Shown here: piece by piece, positions 1 through 11,532 of the stretch
Layout: each line of letters opens with the position of its first letter
Position numbering within the stretch: position 1 is the stretch's first letter
Assembly: GCA_018292915.2 (NCBI GenBank)
Contig: JACVVK020000494.1
Location: 232,501-296,500 of the forward strand
DNA from: Batillaria attramentaria
Taxonomy: Eukaryota > Mollusca > Gastropoda > Batillariidae
Length of the DNA: 64,000 nucleotides
Direction of reading: 5' to 3'
Notes under the pieces: model-generated
Seen by the model: the letters and a program-made list of their open reading frames with translations, nothing else
What the model was told of the DNA's origin: nothing
The model's database searches: none
Translations under genes and position numbers: made by a program

Positions 1-747
<747 letters not shown>

Positions 748-895
748 TGTGACATCCACCATTCTGGACTGGACTGCACGCGCTGTGGTCCCAGATCGTG
801 CTGCCACCTGGAGATGATGTCGGCATTCCTCATCACCAAGATCAAACTTGTCGAGTCTCGACACACCAGCTGGACAAAGGATCAGCAGCTGCAGG
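748..895 (+). CDS. lysozyme 1, penultimate exon
   Basis: 148 nt, phase 0 start, phase 1 end. Holds five cysteines in a C-x8-C-x2-C-x5-CC-like arrangement, then the helix leading to DQQLQG. One codon shorter than the paralogous exon at 14735-14885. Confidence 0.9.
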
Positions 896-2181
896 GTAAT
901 GACGACGACGACGACGACGACGAAGAAGAAGAAGAAGAAGAAGATGATGATGATGATAATAATGATGATGATGACGACGACGACGACGACGGCGATTAGG
1001 ATGACGATGATGGGGGGGGGGGGGGGCTGATGGTGATAATGATCACGACATGCTGACGACGACGGCGATGATGATAATGCTGATGGTGGTGCTCGTGGTG
1101 GTGGTGATGACACACTCGCGTGAACCACGCCCATTTCACTCCCTAAACCCGGTCGAGCATGAATCCGCACAGGATCAACATTTTTACGGGCTTTAAAAAA
1201 AAACAACTATTATTGCCCCCTCTCTTGTGAAGTCACCATCGCAGTGGACAGACGCCGCTTAAAGATCCAAACAAAAAGCTTTCCGAAGTGTGAAATTTTT
1301 TACAGACTGGAGTCGACCGGGCAAGCACAGTCAACTCTGTCACAGTTGTAGCGTTTTCAGCGTCCCTGAAACCCCAATAAAAGCCAAGGGCAGCCTGATT
1401 TCACAGCTCAGTTTGCGTTTTGACACTGAGCGAGAAAGATCGTGCAGCACTCAACATCCGCTAGACACTGTAGCGATGTGTCTCGCTCACTGACCAAAAG
1501 TCAAATAATGTCACGGCAAACTCGTGCTCTGGTTTTATAAGGGTCCCCGAAACGCTGAAAACTCGGTAACTGTGACAGAGTTTCCTGGATTATGCACAGT
1601 CGAAGGAGTCGCAGTTGTAAAAAACGCAATGTTTGCGGCTTTTTGCTGAGATTGCAGACCTTTAACCTAAAATCAGAAACAACGCGTGGAGTCCCCGAAC
1701 ACGCATGGGTAGCCTTGACTAGGAGAGCATCAGACTGGAATGACGCAGAGAAAGAAGCTGAATTGGAAGCAGTTCGTATTAGTGGTAGCTTGGCAGAATT
1801 TCAGGGGATGGCTGGAATGTGGTGTAGTGGAGCCGCCGGGGGAGGAACTTTACAATTATAGGGGGATGTCGATCAAGTTGTTTACGGCAGCCTATTGAAA
1901 ACAGTAACAACTTGAAGCTGTCACTTCGTGCATAAAATCAGCTCACCTGGAACTTGAAGACAGACGTCTGTTGCTGCTCGCTTTATATGCAAATTTGATG
2001 ATAATTTTATGTGTGTATATATTTTGATTGTCCTTTTTATCTAGGTGGGGTGGCAGCGTACAACTACTTCCCCTCTTCATCCTCCTTCTCTGCTGTGGAC
2101 AGTCACACTACCGGACATGACTACAGCAATGACGTCATCGCGCGTGCGCAGTGGCTGAAGAATCACTACGGTTGGGTTTAA
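748..2181 (+). CDS. goose-type lysozyme, gene 1 (3' part only)
   Basis: Two exons, 748-895 and 2045-2181, join in phase 1 (49 codons plus one base, then two bases) and end at TAA 2179-2181. The first encodes a cysteine-rich segment (CDIHHSGLDC, CGPRSCCH) ending TSWTKDQQLQG, the second GGVAAYN and HDYSNDVIARAQWLKNHYGW. These are the C-terminal blocks of g-type lysozyme (glycoside hydrolase family 23), which cleaves peptidoglycan between MurNAc and GlcNAc. They align exon for exon with the complete copy at 7600-15678, so the two are tandem paralogues. Odd: the usual GVGNV-type segment after AYN is replaced by a serine-rich YFPSSSSFSAVD stretch. The exons for the signal peptide and catalytic Glu lie before the window. 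Splice sites are canonical (CAG acceptor at 747, GGTAAT donor at 896, TAG acceptor at 2044). Confidence 0.9.
900..1105. repeat. GAY/GAA trinucleotide-rich tract
   Basis: Starts just inside the intron, five bases after the donor. GAC, GAA, GAT and TGG runs with a G16 block near 1011. Translates as poly-Asp/Glu or, on the other strand, poly-Ile/Val/Phe, which is a composition artefact. Confidence 0.95.
1262..1360. repeat. dispersed repeat copy (pair of 3191-3290)
   Basis: About 100 bp in the last lysozyme-1 intron closely match 3191-3290, sharing AAAAAGCTTTCCGAAGTGTG and the following CAGTCAACTC-GTCACAGTTG block. Short open frames over both copies come from this shared sequence and are not a gene. 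Confidence 0.8.
2045..2181 (+). CDS. lysozyme 1, terminal exon
   Basis: 137 nt after a TTTTATCTAG acceptor. Encodes GGVAAYN, a diverged serine-rich loop, and the conserved YSNDVIARAQWLKNHYG end, then TAA. Confidence 0.9.
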
Positions 2182-2343
2182 ACTGTTCTGTTGTCATTTG
2201 GCGATGCCGCTTGGGAGCGCTGATCGTTACTTTGGCAGGATGTAGAGGTTTGTTATTGTCCGGAGACAGAAATAGAAATAGAAGTGTAAAAAAAATCACA
2301 GAATCGGAAATAGTGTGATGTCAATGACTGATGTGGTGTGACT

Positions 2344-2348
<5 letters not shown>

Positions 2349-2392
<44 letters not shown>

Positions 2393-2491
2393 TGTGTGTG
2401 TGTGTGTCTGTGTGTGTGTGTGTATGGTCACGGTAATACATCGCTACAGACTTACAGCAGACCCTGGCTCAAAACGTTTCACACACACACA

Positions 2492-2543
<52 letters not shown>

Positions 2544-2557
2544 CACACGCACGCACG

Positions 2558-2642
<85 letters not shown>
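2349..2642. repeat. (TG)n then (CA)n/(CACG)n microsatellites
   Basis: A (TG)n tract at 2349-2424 and an oppositely phased (CA)n tract with GCAC blocks at 2481-2642 face each other across about 55 bp. They are complementary and could pair as a large imperfect hairpin. They lie just downstream of lysozyme gene 1. Confidence 0.95.
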
Positions 2643-2644
<2 letters not shown>

Positions 2645-3700
2645 CTCACCAATGCAAATATACAGATTGAATATACCAGCAGATCAGAAGAGTTGGTGTG
2701 TTAAAGGCGAAACAACCGACGTAAAAGGTAAGTGTTTCAGTTGGATTTCAGCTGGAACAGTGTGGGCAGATTGAGTAGCTCGGCTGGCAGCAAATTCATC
2801 AAGCAACATGCGCCTTCAAGTCTGCTAGATCACCCCGTCCATATGAAAACAAGCTATTATTACATGTCGTGCAGATGACGCCCAAAGGTTCTCCATTTGG
2901 CTGATGTCGCGCGGGGCAGGTTTACTCCGAACAAACATCGAACGCGGCGTTTTTCCGTGATGCTCGTGTGGCATACAACATGTCTTTGCTTAATTTCTTC
3001 CGGCTCGTGTGCGATGATGTTTGGTCGGATTAAAACGTCTCCCGTTTGACAGCACCTTTACCAAACACGGGTGCACACAGGGTGATCTAATTCACGCCCT
3101 GCACTTAAAGTCGAGGCAGTGCAGTCAGTATCACCGACCTACGAGCCCGTGTCTACACAACATACATGTATAGCAAGGGAGTAAAGGTTAAAGATCTAAG
3201 CTCCCAACAAAAAGCTTTCCGAAGTGTGAAAAATTTTTACAGAGTCGACCGTACAAGCTCAGTCAACTCCGTCACAGTTGCAGAGTTCACACAGTGTCTA
3301 GAAACAGCGACAAAACTGTGCCGAAAAACTGCCCCCCACTTCCTGTCGGGCTCCGTCCATGCTACTGTGCACATCCCCGTGCAACCCGGCTCATTATGTG
3401 ACCACGCCGCAGATACGTCAGTTTAGACGACTGAGCGATGTTGGATATGGCGCAAGCTATGGCCTATGCTACGCGCTTGGCAAATCTGAGTGCCCGCGTG
3501 CTCCATTTCTCACAAATCTCGGCAAATTAAAAAAACAAAATCTGGGCGGGGCGACCATCCCCAACCCAGTGGGTCCCCAGGTGGCGGATAGGGGGACGGC
3601 CCTTAGCTTGGGGTTAGGATTTTAGCTTAGGCATAGGCTAGGGGTTAGCTGCGGGATAAGCCAATCCATTTCAGATTGGACGAAGAAAAAAACAAAACAA
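2643..3700. other. intergenic, no gene seen
   Basis: Holds the second copy of the 100-bp dispersed repeat (3191-3290). The only open frames are short, coincide with that repeat and have no recognisable domain. No polyadenylation signal or promoter could be assigned. Confidence 0.5.
3191..3290. repeat. dispersed repeat copy (pair of 1262-1360)
   Basis: Second copy of the roughly 100-bp sequence in the lysozyme-1 intron. Probably a fragment of an uncharacterised interspersed repeat. Confidence 0.8.
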
Positions 3701-4089
3701 AATAATAATAATAATGAGTATTGTATAGGCACTTTACCCAGTTTCATCAATCGGCTCAAAGCGCTGCGAACTGAACCCAACACGCACGCTCACGTGAATC
3801 ACACGCATTCTCTCACACACTGGACATAAACACATCACAATCACGTGGTGCGAAGAGTCAGCTCAGCTATTTAAATTTCGGAATTTAGAATTGCATTTAT
3901 TTTTCAAATATGGTGGGCTGAACATTTCCAAAGCAGAGGGGGAGGAAGCCGGAGTACCCGGAGAGAACCCCCAACGATCGGCCCGAATGAACGGTGCCAC
4001 ATACCAGAAGGAAAAATTCTTTGCCCCGAGTGGGACTCGAACCTCGACCTCTCGCATTGGTGAAAAATCTCGCTAGACCACCGACCGCC
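3701..4089 (-). mobile_element. tRNA-derived SINE, family A
   Basis: On the - strand the element begins GGTCGGTGGTCTAGCG (A-box-like), has a B box GGTTCGAGTCC about 50 nt on, a central body containing GGCACCGTTCATTC and CTCCGGCTTCC, and ends in an (ATT)n tail at 3701-3715. A second copy on the + strand at 42533-42933 matches along almost its full length. That layout is diagnostic of a SINE transcribed by RNA polymerase III. Confidence 0.88.
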
Positions 4090-4772
4090 CCCTAGAGGTG
4101 CACACAGAGGTTCTCAAGCAGACACGGTTCACGTTTGTCAGTCCGGAGATGAAGCTGACTCAGGTAGCCTTTTGACGCATCCCATTGTTTTCTTGTCACG
4201 GTTTCACATATTGAGGCCGCCGCGGAAGCCTCCGCTGGCGGTGCCGTCCGTGACTCAGTAGTGAGGCAAGACCTCAGCCTACGACTGCATGAACTTGAAC
4301 AGCATGCACCAGTCCGGCCATCCGGCCATCCCAGCCAATCCCATCCAAACCTTAAACGTCTCAAGTTTTAGTTATGTTCGCCACTGAACAATGACCTTCC
4401 TTTTTTTTTCAGCGAAAACGTCTCATTCCTTGTCCCGGCCGGAGACACTGATGAGACCTGATCATTTCCGTCATTCCCTTGCATCAGTCCGGCGTGATTC
4501 CCGAAACCGGAAACGCCACGTTAGCCTGGTTGAATAAACTTGATGCTTACATAGTTCTTGTAATGCTTGCTTCAAACGTTGAAACATGCACCCGGCGTAG
4601 ATGAGTGCCTCTTGCAAAGGCGTGCATTTGACATATGAACGCCCAACGGCAAATGTTTACCGGCCGCAGTTTTATGACCACGAGTGTATAACTTGAAATC
4701 CTAGACTGGTATGCCATATCAGTGTCAAGGAGCTGGTCAGTGAAACTTGCAAGAAAGAACTACTGACTCAGT

Positions 4773-4838
<66 letters not shown>

Positions 4839-4839
4839 A

Positions 4840-4933
<94 letters not shown>

Positions 4934-5540
4934 AGGCCAAATGAAAAATTACGCGTGGCTCCCGTTCCCAGACCCAGCTGAGATATTCATGACATGAACC
5001 TAAACTTTATCAACATAAAAATAGCCACCACCCCCCACCCCCCCCCCCCCCCCCAACCCCTTGTCCCCTAGCTTGAAGCTTGACCGAGAAATCTATCTCC
5101 ACCGAGAGGGGCCTGCACACTGTGCCGTACAGCAAAAACTACGTGTGCTGATTCGGATTACTACATAGTAGTCCCAAGAATGTGACAGGCAAACACACTG
5201 GAAAGTCATATCCCTTCGTAACCTCCATACCCCTCCCCTGTCCCCAGACGCCGTCCCCCGTTTCACCACCTCATTTACTGACCAGCGGACTTAAGCTGGT
5301 TGATACTTCACCACAATGACCGATAGATCGTTCTCCTTAGTGTTGTTTACTTGGCTGGTTTTGTCTGATTTAGGTTTTGTTGTTGTTGTTGTTGTTATTG
5401 TTGTTTTTTGCTTTTGTTTTTTTTTCTGTTTGTTAGGTGGTTTGTGTGTGTTGTTGTTGCTGTTTTGTTTGCTTGGGATTTTTTGTTATATTTGTTTGTT
5501 GTTGTTGTTTAAAGGGGGATGGTGGCGGTTGCTGGCTTAT
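4090..5540. other. intergenic, microsatellites and homopolymers
   Basis: Contains a (CA)n/(CACG)n array (4775-4931), a poly-C run (about 5027-5055) and GTT-rich DNA (5376-5515). No coding region is supported. Confidence 0.6.
4775..4931. repeat. (CA)n-(CACG)n-(CA)n microsatellite
   Basis: A central block of about twelve GCAC units is flanked by CA runs on both sides. Confidence 0.95.
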
Positions 5541-5800
5541 TTTCAGTTATAGTGCTCCCCACGTTTGGAACTCCTTGCCATCTTCTCTGAAAAACATCCC
5601 TTCCCTCCTACAAAACACATCTTTTCAAACAAGCTTTTAATCTTTAAGTTTAAACTCCACCACATGTATTGATGTGTATAAATGTGTGCGTCTGAATGTT
5701 GTGTGTGTGCGTGAGCAAAAATCGCATTGAGTGCTTTTCGAAGCAGAACTCCGCGCTCTACAAGTGTAATATATTATTATTATTTATTATTATTATTGTT
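5541..5800 (+). mobile_element. LINE 3' end fragment (CR1/L2-like)
   Basis: The open frame reads SYSAPHVWNSLPSSLKNI and ends TSFQTSF-stop at about 5640. This is the typical C-terminal end of CR1/L2-type reverse transcriptases (xxPxxWNSLPxxL...F+xxLKxxLF). It is followed by an untranslated tail with GCGCTCTACAAGTG and an (ATT)n end. 5' truncated. Confidence 0.75.
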
Positions 5801-5949
5801 TTTGTGTTGTTTTTGTTTGTTTCTTGCCTGTAAAATACTACACACGCATGAAATGATGGTTTCACATCTTGCCTCCAAAGGTCCGTTAGCGGCTTATGAT
5901 GTTTTGTAACTGTCATTCTCCTGCCTGACAATTCCAGAACCAGTTACTA

Positions 5950-7451
5950 TACTGACGTCCAAAAGAAACGCGAAAAACAGTGTCTAGTTTCATTCTAAAA
6001 ATCGTAAGAAAATTCAAATTTCATTAATAAAGTCCAATTTTTTGTACAGCACAACACTGACGTATTGTCCATAACACAGTAAGGTAGCGGTGACGATGCG
6101 CCATTTGCGCTTAACAGAACAGTCAACAGCGAGTATGGCCCCCATTATCATCGATGACGGCCTAGCAGCGGCGGGTCATTGAGCGGACCAACGTGTTGCT
6201 GGCTGCCCTGGGAATATTGGGCCAGGCCTGCCGGACGGCCCGATCAAGTTCAGCGACAGTTGTGGGCCTTGGGACCACCCTACTGAGCTGTACCTGGAGC
6301 AAATCCCAAAATTGCTCAATAGGGTTCATGTCAGGAGATAACGCTGGCCAAGGCATCACCTGGATGCCCGAGCGCTGCAGGAGGTCCTGGGTAGCCCTGG
6401 CAGTGTGGGGGCGCGCGTTGTCGTGCTGGAAAACCCAGTTCCCGTGGGCCTGAAAAAAGGGCAGCACATGAGGGTGCAGCACCTGGTCCATGTACCGCTG
6501 CGCTGTGATGCCGTTGCCGCGTCCAGGACCAAGGCCTTGGAAGATGACGGGTCCCAGCACCTGGTTGTGGCCGATGGCGCCCCACAACATGAGGCTGGGC
6601 CCCGCCCCAGGCGTTGTTTACCACGACACAGTTGTCAGCATAGCGGTCACCTCTTCTTCTCCATACCCGAACACGCCCGTCGGCATGGTCAATGCAGAAA
6701 CGGCTTTCATCGCTGAAAAGCACGTTCTGCCAGCGAACATTGTTCCAGTTGAGGTGGCCTTGCGCCCACTGCAGGCGTGCCTGTCTATGGCGCACGGTGA
6801 GGACGGGTCCCCTGGCTGGACGGCAGTTCCTCAGCCCCCTGGAGCGCAGTCGCCGGCTGGCCGTTTGCCTAGAAATGGGTGCCTGGTGTGTCCCTATAAC
6901 AGTTCTGGCTGTTTCTGCACCTGTTCTGAAGGGATCTTGAGCATGGATGCGGAAAATGTGGCGATCTTGCCTTGGCGTGGTCACTCGAGGTCTGCAGCTC
7001 CGCTGGGCATCAGCAGTTGCGCCAGTTGTCACGAACCGATGCTGGAGACGATAAATGGTGGAAATATGGCATTGGAAAGTCGCAGCCACGGCCAATGGCC
7101 CTCTCGCGTTGTGCAGAAGTGAGTCGTGGCATCGTGATAGCGTCGAATGAGGGACTGATGAAACCTATATCTTTGTGCCCTTTTTATCCCCTATTGACAG
7201 TGAACACTACTCACTGCTCAGCTTTTGTGCTTTGCTTGCACATGCAGCTGAACTGCACACGAAATGTGTCACAGCTAACTCAGGCTTCACGTGGACTGCA
7301 AGTGCGCTGATGCGGTAAAATTCACAGAACGCTTCCCTCAAACATCGGTCTTGATATACTGGGTGCCAAAAATAACGCAACTTTTGTTAATACCGGAAAA
7401 AATGAATTCAAAGATGGAAGATATTTTTCGCGTTTCTTTTGGACGTCAGTA
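5950..7451 (-). mobile_element. Tc1-type DNA transposon, near full length
   Basis: About 28-bp terminal inverted repeats start TACTGACGTCCAAAAGAAAC on both ends and are flanked by TA (5948-5949 and 7452-7453), the Tc1/mariner target-site duplication. The single gene inside, read on the - strand, is a DD34E transposase broken by frameshifts. The element's right end lies 86 bp upstream of the TATA box of lysozyme gene 2, so it inserted in that gene's upstream region. Confidence 0.93.
6162..7132 (-). pseudogene. Tc1-family DD34E transposase, frameshifted
   Basis: Start codon at 7132 (MPRLTSAQRERAI), stop at 6162. The reading continues in a second frame from about 7095 (HISTIYRLQHRF helix-turn-helix) to near 6598, and in a third to the stop. 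The catalytic triad is visible: first Asp in FSDESRF, second in QHDNARPH, and Glu in SPDMNPIEQFWD, with exactly 34 residues between the second Asp and the Glu. That defines Tc1-like DD34E transposases, which cut and paste DNA at TA sites. Two frame breaks are evident, one near the N-terminus (about 7090-7100) and one at a GGGCCC run near 6597-6600. As written it cannot give a full protein. Confidence 0.9.
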
Positions 7452-7537
7452 TATTTTCACAGACAACACAGCTGAGGCACCTTTCTTTTTTTCCAGGGCT
7501 TGTCGAAATGCTTATCGTTGCCTCAGAGGGAAGGCAG

Positions 7538-7545
7538 TATAAAAG
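7538..7545 (+). promoter_or_regulatory. TATA box of lysozyme gene 2
   Basis: TATAAAAG lies 62 bp before the ATG at 7600, predicting transcription start near 7568-7575 and a 5' UTR of about 25-30 nt. It is the first unique sequence after the Tc1 insertion, so upstream enhancers may be separated from it by 1.5 kb of transposon. Confidence 0.8.
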
Positions 7546-7599
7546 GGGAGCAGACGTGTGTGTCCGGGTCTGTCCCAGTAGACTGTCTTATCTACCACC

Positions 7600-7642
7600 A
7601 TGCTCGCCATCATTCTCGCAGCTTTTGTGGCCACGGCTTGGG
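7600..7642 (+). CDS. lysozyme 2 exon 1 (signal peptide)
   Basis: ATG after ACC, hydrophobic MLAIILAAFVATAW, then GTAAGT donor in phase 1. Start chosen because it follows the TATA box at the right distance and gives a classic signal peptide. Confidence 0.9.
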
Positions 7643-8816
7643 GTAAGTATGATACGCAATTCTGTGTGTGTGTTTGGGGACGGGACATGTAGATGTTTGC
7701 TTTGAGGTTTAACACCCTTTTCCCACCACTGTAGACCCTCTGTTGGGCGACCACCCGTTTCGAGAAACCACTTGCCTTTACAGGCCAAGATAGAACTTTT
7801 GTTTCTCGCTTTTTGAGACCGGCGTCTTTTGCGCAACCGCCTCTCTTTTAAGAAACTTTCAGTAGTCCGAAGTCATAGTGGTCGTCCAAAACAGGTTTAC
7901 TGCCATCTAGAACGGGGCAGTAATTCAATTCAATTCAATTCAATTCAATTCAAATTACTTTATGAATCCCAGAAGGGAAATTATAGACCACCACAAAACA
8001 TAATAATAAGACAAAATAATGACATAGTAATAACAAATAAAACTTGCACTAACAGAAGCGTCACCTATGAAAAACTGCAAGGGATAAAAAATAAAAATGT
8101 TGGCCCCCAAGTCTGGATTAACTTGAAACTCAAACTCTACTGGGCCGAGTAATCTCGATTTCCTAGGGGAATCTATCGCGCCTGTTTCCTCGAATTGAGA
8201 CGCATCGCATCCATCCGTTGTTGTCTCTCAGACACATGCACTTGCGTAAGGCTGTTTCCGACACATCCCGGCTAGACTTTTGTAACTCGGTTCTCGCTGG
8301 TGCTCCAGCAGAACAGATCGCGCGTCTGCAAGGAGCAGAACAGTACAGCGCGTTTAGTGCTTAAGAAAGGCAAGCGAGACCACATTACACCGCTCTTGAA
8401 AGAACTGCACTGGCTTTTCAGTTTCCGTATTCAATACAAACTAGCAGTTCTGGCCGGCGTGTCGTCGTTTTGATGGTACCCTCCCGCCTTATTTCAAGTG
8501 TCCGCTACACTCTGTACCTACAATCCTTCGCGTCCCATCCGCTCATCCAGAGAAAAATCTTCTCAAAATTCCCTGAGAGAAATTTGAAATCTTTTGGCGA
8601 ACGCGATTTTCGGTTTTCCGCTCCAACAGTCTGGAACTCACTGACTGTTGGCGTGAGACAGCAACCAACTCTGTCATATTTCAAGTCAGAGCTACAACTT
8701 ACCTGTTTCAACTCTGCTGATACATGATACATGGTGCCTTCTGTTTTAGGGTGTGTTCTGTGCGCGTGGGAGTGATGTGTGAATGCGCAAATTTGTGCAA
8801 TTTCAAGAAATGGATA

Positions 8817-8850
<34 letters not shown>

Positions 8851-9727
8851 GCAGGAGTTACAGTCTTTGCTTCTCCAAATCTTGATACATTTTGATTCTG
8901 CAAATTATGATACATTTTCATTTCAAGCAGCTATAGTTTGGTCGAGTCTGAAAGTACAGTTCCGTAGGTAGTAGCTAGTTTTCTTCACTTTGCTGTTCGT
9001 ACCCACGGTATTTTTGTCCTGGAGAATTTGGTGTGTTTTTCATTTTAAGTTCACGAAGAATTTGAATTAGCCAACTTAGGTGGGGAAAAGCAGAACGAGA
9101 TTTCAATACATTGTGATACAGGCCTCAGTTACAGTTACAGTACCTCAGTTACAGCGAGGTCTGAGTCAGTAAATCTGAGGTACACTGTCCCCAAAAAATG
9201 TTTTTCCATTTTGTGTAAATTTCACATTCTTTCTTTATGAAGGCATACGACCCTTGGTCTTGTAGTGGCAGACAACTGTCTTATCACTGTTCTCCACCCA
9301 ACTGATAGATAGAGTCGTGACGCCAGTTATGTGTGTCGAACAAAAGGTCACATGTACTTTGCTTTTGAACGCGTGACATGTCAAACCAGGCCGTATTTCG
9401 GACAACCACCCCCTCCCCCATCCCCCTTTAAAAAAAAGAAGAGGTTTGTGATAAAATATGCAGAGGGGGAAGTAATGCATGTATTAGTTGCAGAAATGCA
9501 GTGTTAGACTTGTTCTGCATTGTTAGTAATTCGAAGATTAAAAGCGATTGCAAGAGGATGGCCTTTTCTATTGCTGCTGTTGACAGTGTTTCTGTTGTAA
9601 GTTCGTGGTGGATTTATCAGATTTTTATTTGTTTTTGTTGTAGTTGTTTTTTGTTTTTGTTTTGTTGGGGTTTTTTGTTTTGTATTTGTTTGTTTGTATT
9701 TTGTTGTGTGTGTCCGCGCGTGCGTGC

Positions 9728-9771
<44 letters not shown>

Positions 9772-9847
9772 TTTTTTTGTTTGTTTGGGGGGGGGGGGTC
9801 TTTTTGTTTGTTGTTTGTTTGTTGTTGTTGTGTGTGTGTGTGTGTGT

Positions 9848-9919
<72 letters not shown>

Positions 9920-11249
9920 TTTTTTGTTTGTTTGGTTTTTGTTGTTGTTGTTTTGTTTTGTTTTTTTTTTGGTTTTTTTTTTTTTTTTTTGGGGGGGGGG
10001 GGTCATGTTCTTATCATTTTTCATTTGTCTGCCTGTCTTGTTTTTTTGGGTAATATCTCGGTCATCCGTCTCCTACGTACAATAATTTACCTGTGTGTCT
10101 GTCCATCTGTGCAGCCGCGGATACACCATGTATCAACGCTGGGGGTCACTGTCAGACTGACAGCCTGGCGTGTAGCGGGCGTACCAAAGTGGTCTGTGCT
10201 CGGGGGCCTCCAACAGACGATGCTGTATGCCACATACTACCAGTGAGTCGCTATCCATTCCAACTACTGCAAAAGCAAGTCCCCCGTTTCAATTACCTTA
10301 ACTTTTGTCCCAGTTCGTCGATTTTTAAAAATATATTTTATTGTCCCTTTCGGGAAATTTAGGCTGCTTCCCCCCTCGATAAGCGCGTCACCACGGTCAC
10401 GCAGCGCCACCTATCCTATGTCTTAATTTTGCTGGGGGAAGAAAGCCGGATAACCCAGACATAAACCCCCGATGAGCATTCCGGAAGACAGGAAAAACCA
10501 GTATCACATATCACAAGCTCGAACCCACGCTTCATCGCCGTGACATCGGTGACGGCCGTTCAGTAGCGCAGCGGCGAAGTCCGACGCGCTGCCTGTTAGA
10601 CCAATTTAATATGGTCATTTTTATCCCAAGTGAAGCTGTTTTGGTTTGTGTTTTCAGGCTCTGGTGGAAGTGCCGGCACCAACTGCTACGGCACTATTGA
10701 CTCTCTCCACCCAACCGGCATGCATAGCGGCGGTAAAATTAATAGCCAACTGACTTGGTGTGATTTTCGCCCCCCGTCTTGTGAATCTGTTATAAAGTAG
10801 ATATTTCTCCATACAGTGCACAGTCAACAGGCTGCTTTCAGTCAGCAGTTAACGAAGTCTTCACTGACTGATACCTGTACTAACTTCCTCTCAAAACATC
10901 ACTTTCAGTATCATACGACATCACTTTCAGTATCATACGACATCACTTTCAGTATCATACGACATCACTTTCAGTATCATACGACATCACTTTCAGTATC
11001 ATACGAGGCTTCAGTGTTACCAAGTTTGACGAAGTCAAGTCAAAGTCTGTTATTTCTCCTGACCATTTATAACATTAAAATGAAGGGCGGGGGAAGGGGG
11101 GGGGGGGGGGCACAGACAGCAAACATACAAGAATTATGAAATTTGTTAAGAGTGGTATCACACAACAGAAAAAATGGCAGTTGACACATTCCTTTAAACC
11201 TAATAATAAGCTGATAAGACAAAATAGGCAAGACAAGACCAAAATAATA

Positions 11250-11325
<76 letters not shown>

Positions 11326-11465
11326 CATCAATCAGACACAACTATAGGAAGATAGGGTATTCGAACAACAGAAGACAGAATGGAGCTCAATCAAATTTCA
11401 TTCAGACATACTCAGCAAGGCAAAGGAAAGACAAAATGGAATATTGGTCTAGGTTCAATACTCAT

Positions 11466-11532
<67 letters not shown>

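Larger units (their letters stand above)
7643..10114. other. lysozyme 2 intron 1
   Basis: Contains a (TTCAA)n tract (7922-7956) with a LINE/SINE tail motif, a degenerate LINE (8200-8735), a (TTA)n run (8817-8847), and a long T/G-rich tract with (TG)n and poly-G (about 9620-10000). No other exon seen. Confidence 0.75.

Noticed and set aside
3166..3426. 86-codon frame MYSKGVKVKDLSSQQKAFRS
   Set aside because: Coincides with a duplicated intronic repeat also present at 1262-1360, with no homology or signals.
4025..4089. tRNA gene (- strand)
   Set aside because: A and B boxes are present but the sequence does not close into a cloverleaf with an acceptor stem and continues into a SINE body. The same holds for 14495, 49640, 42533 and 55640.
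6331..7095. Intact host gene of 254 codons
   Set aside because: It is one frame of a Tc1 transposase, starts with TTG inside the protein and loses the DD34E frame before the second catalytic Asp.
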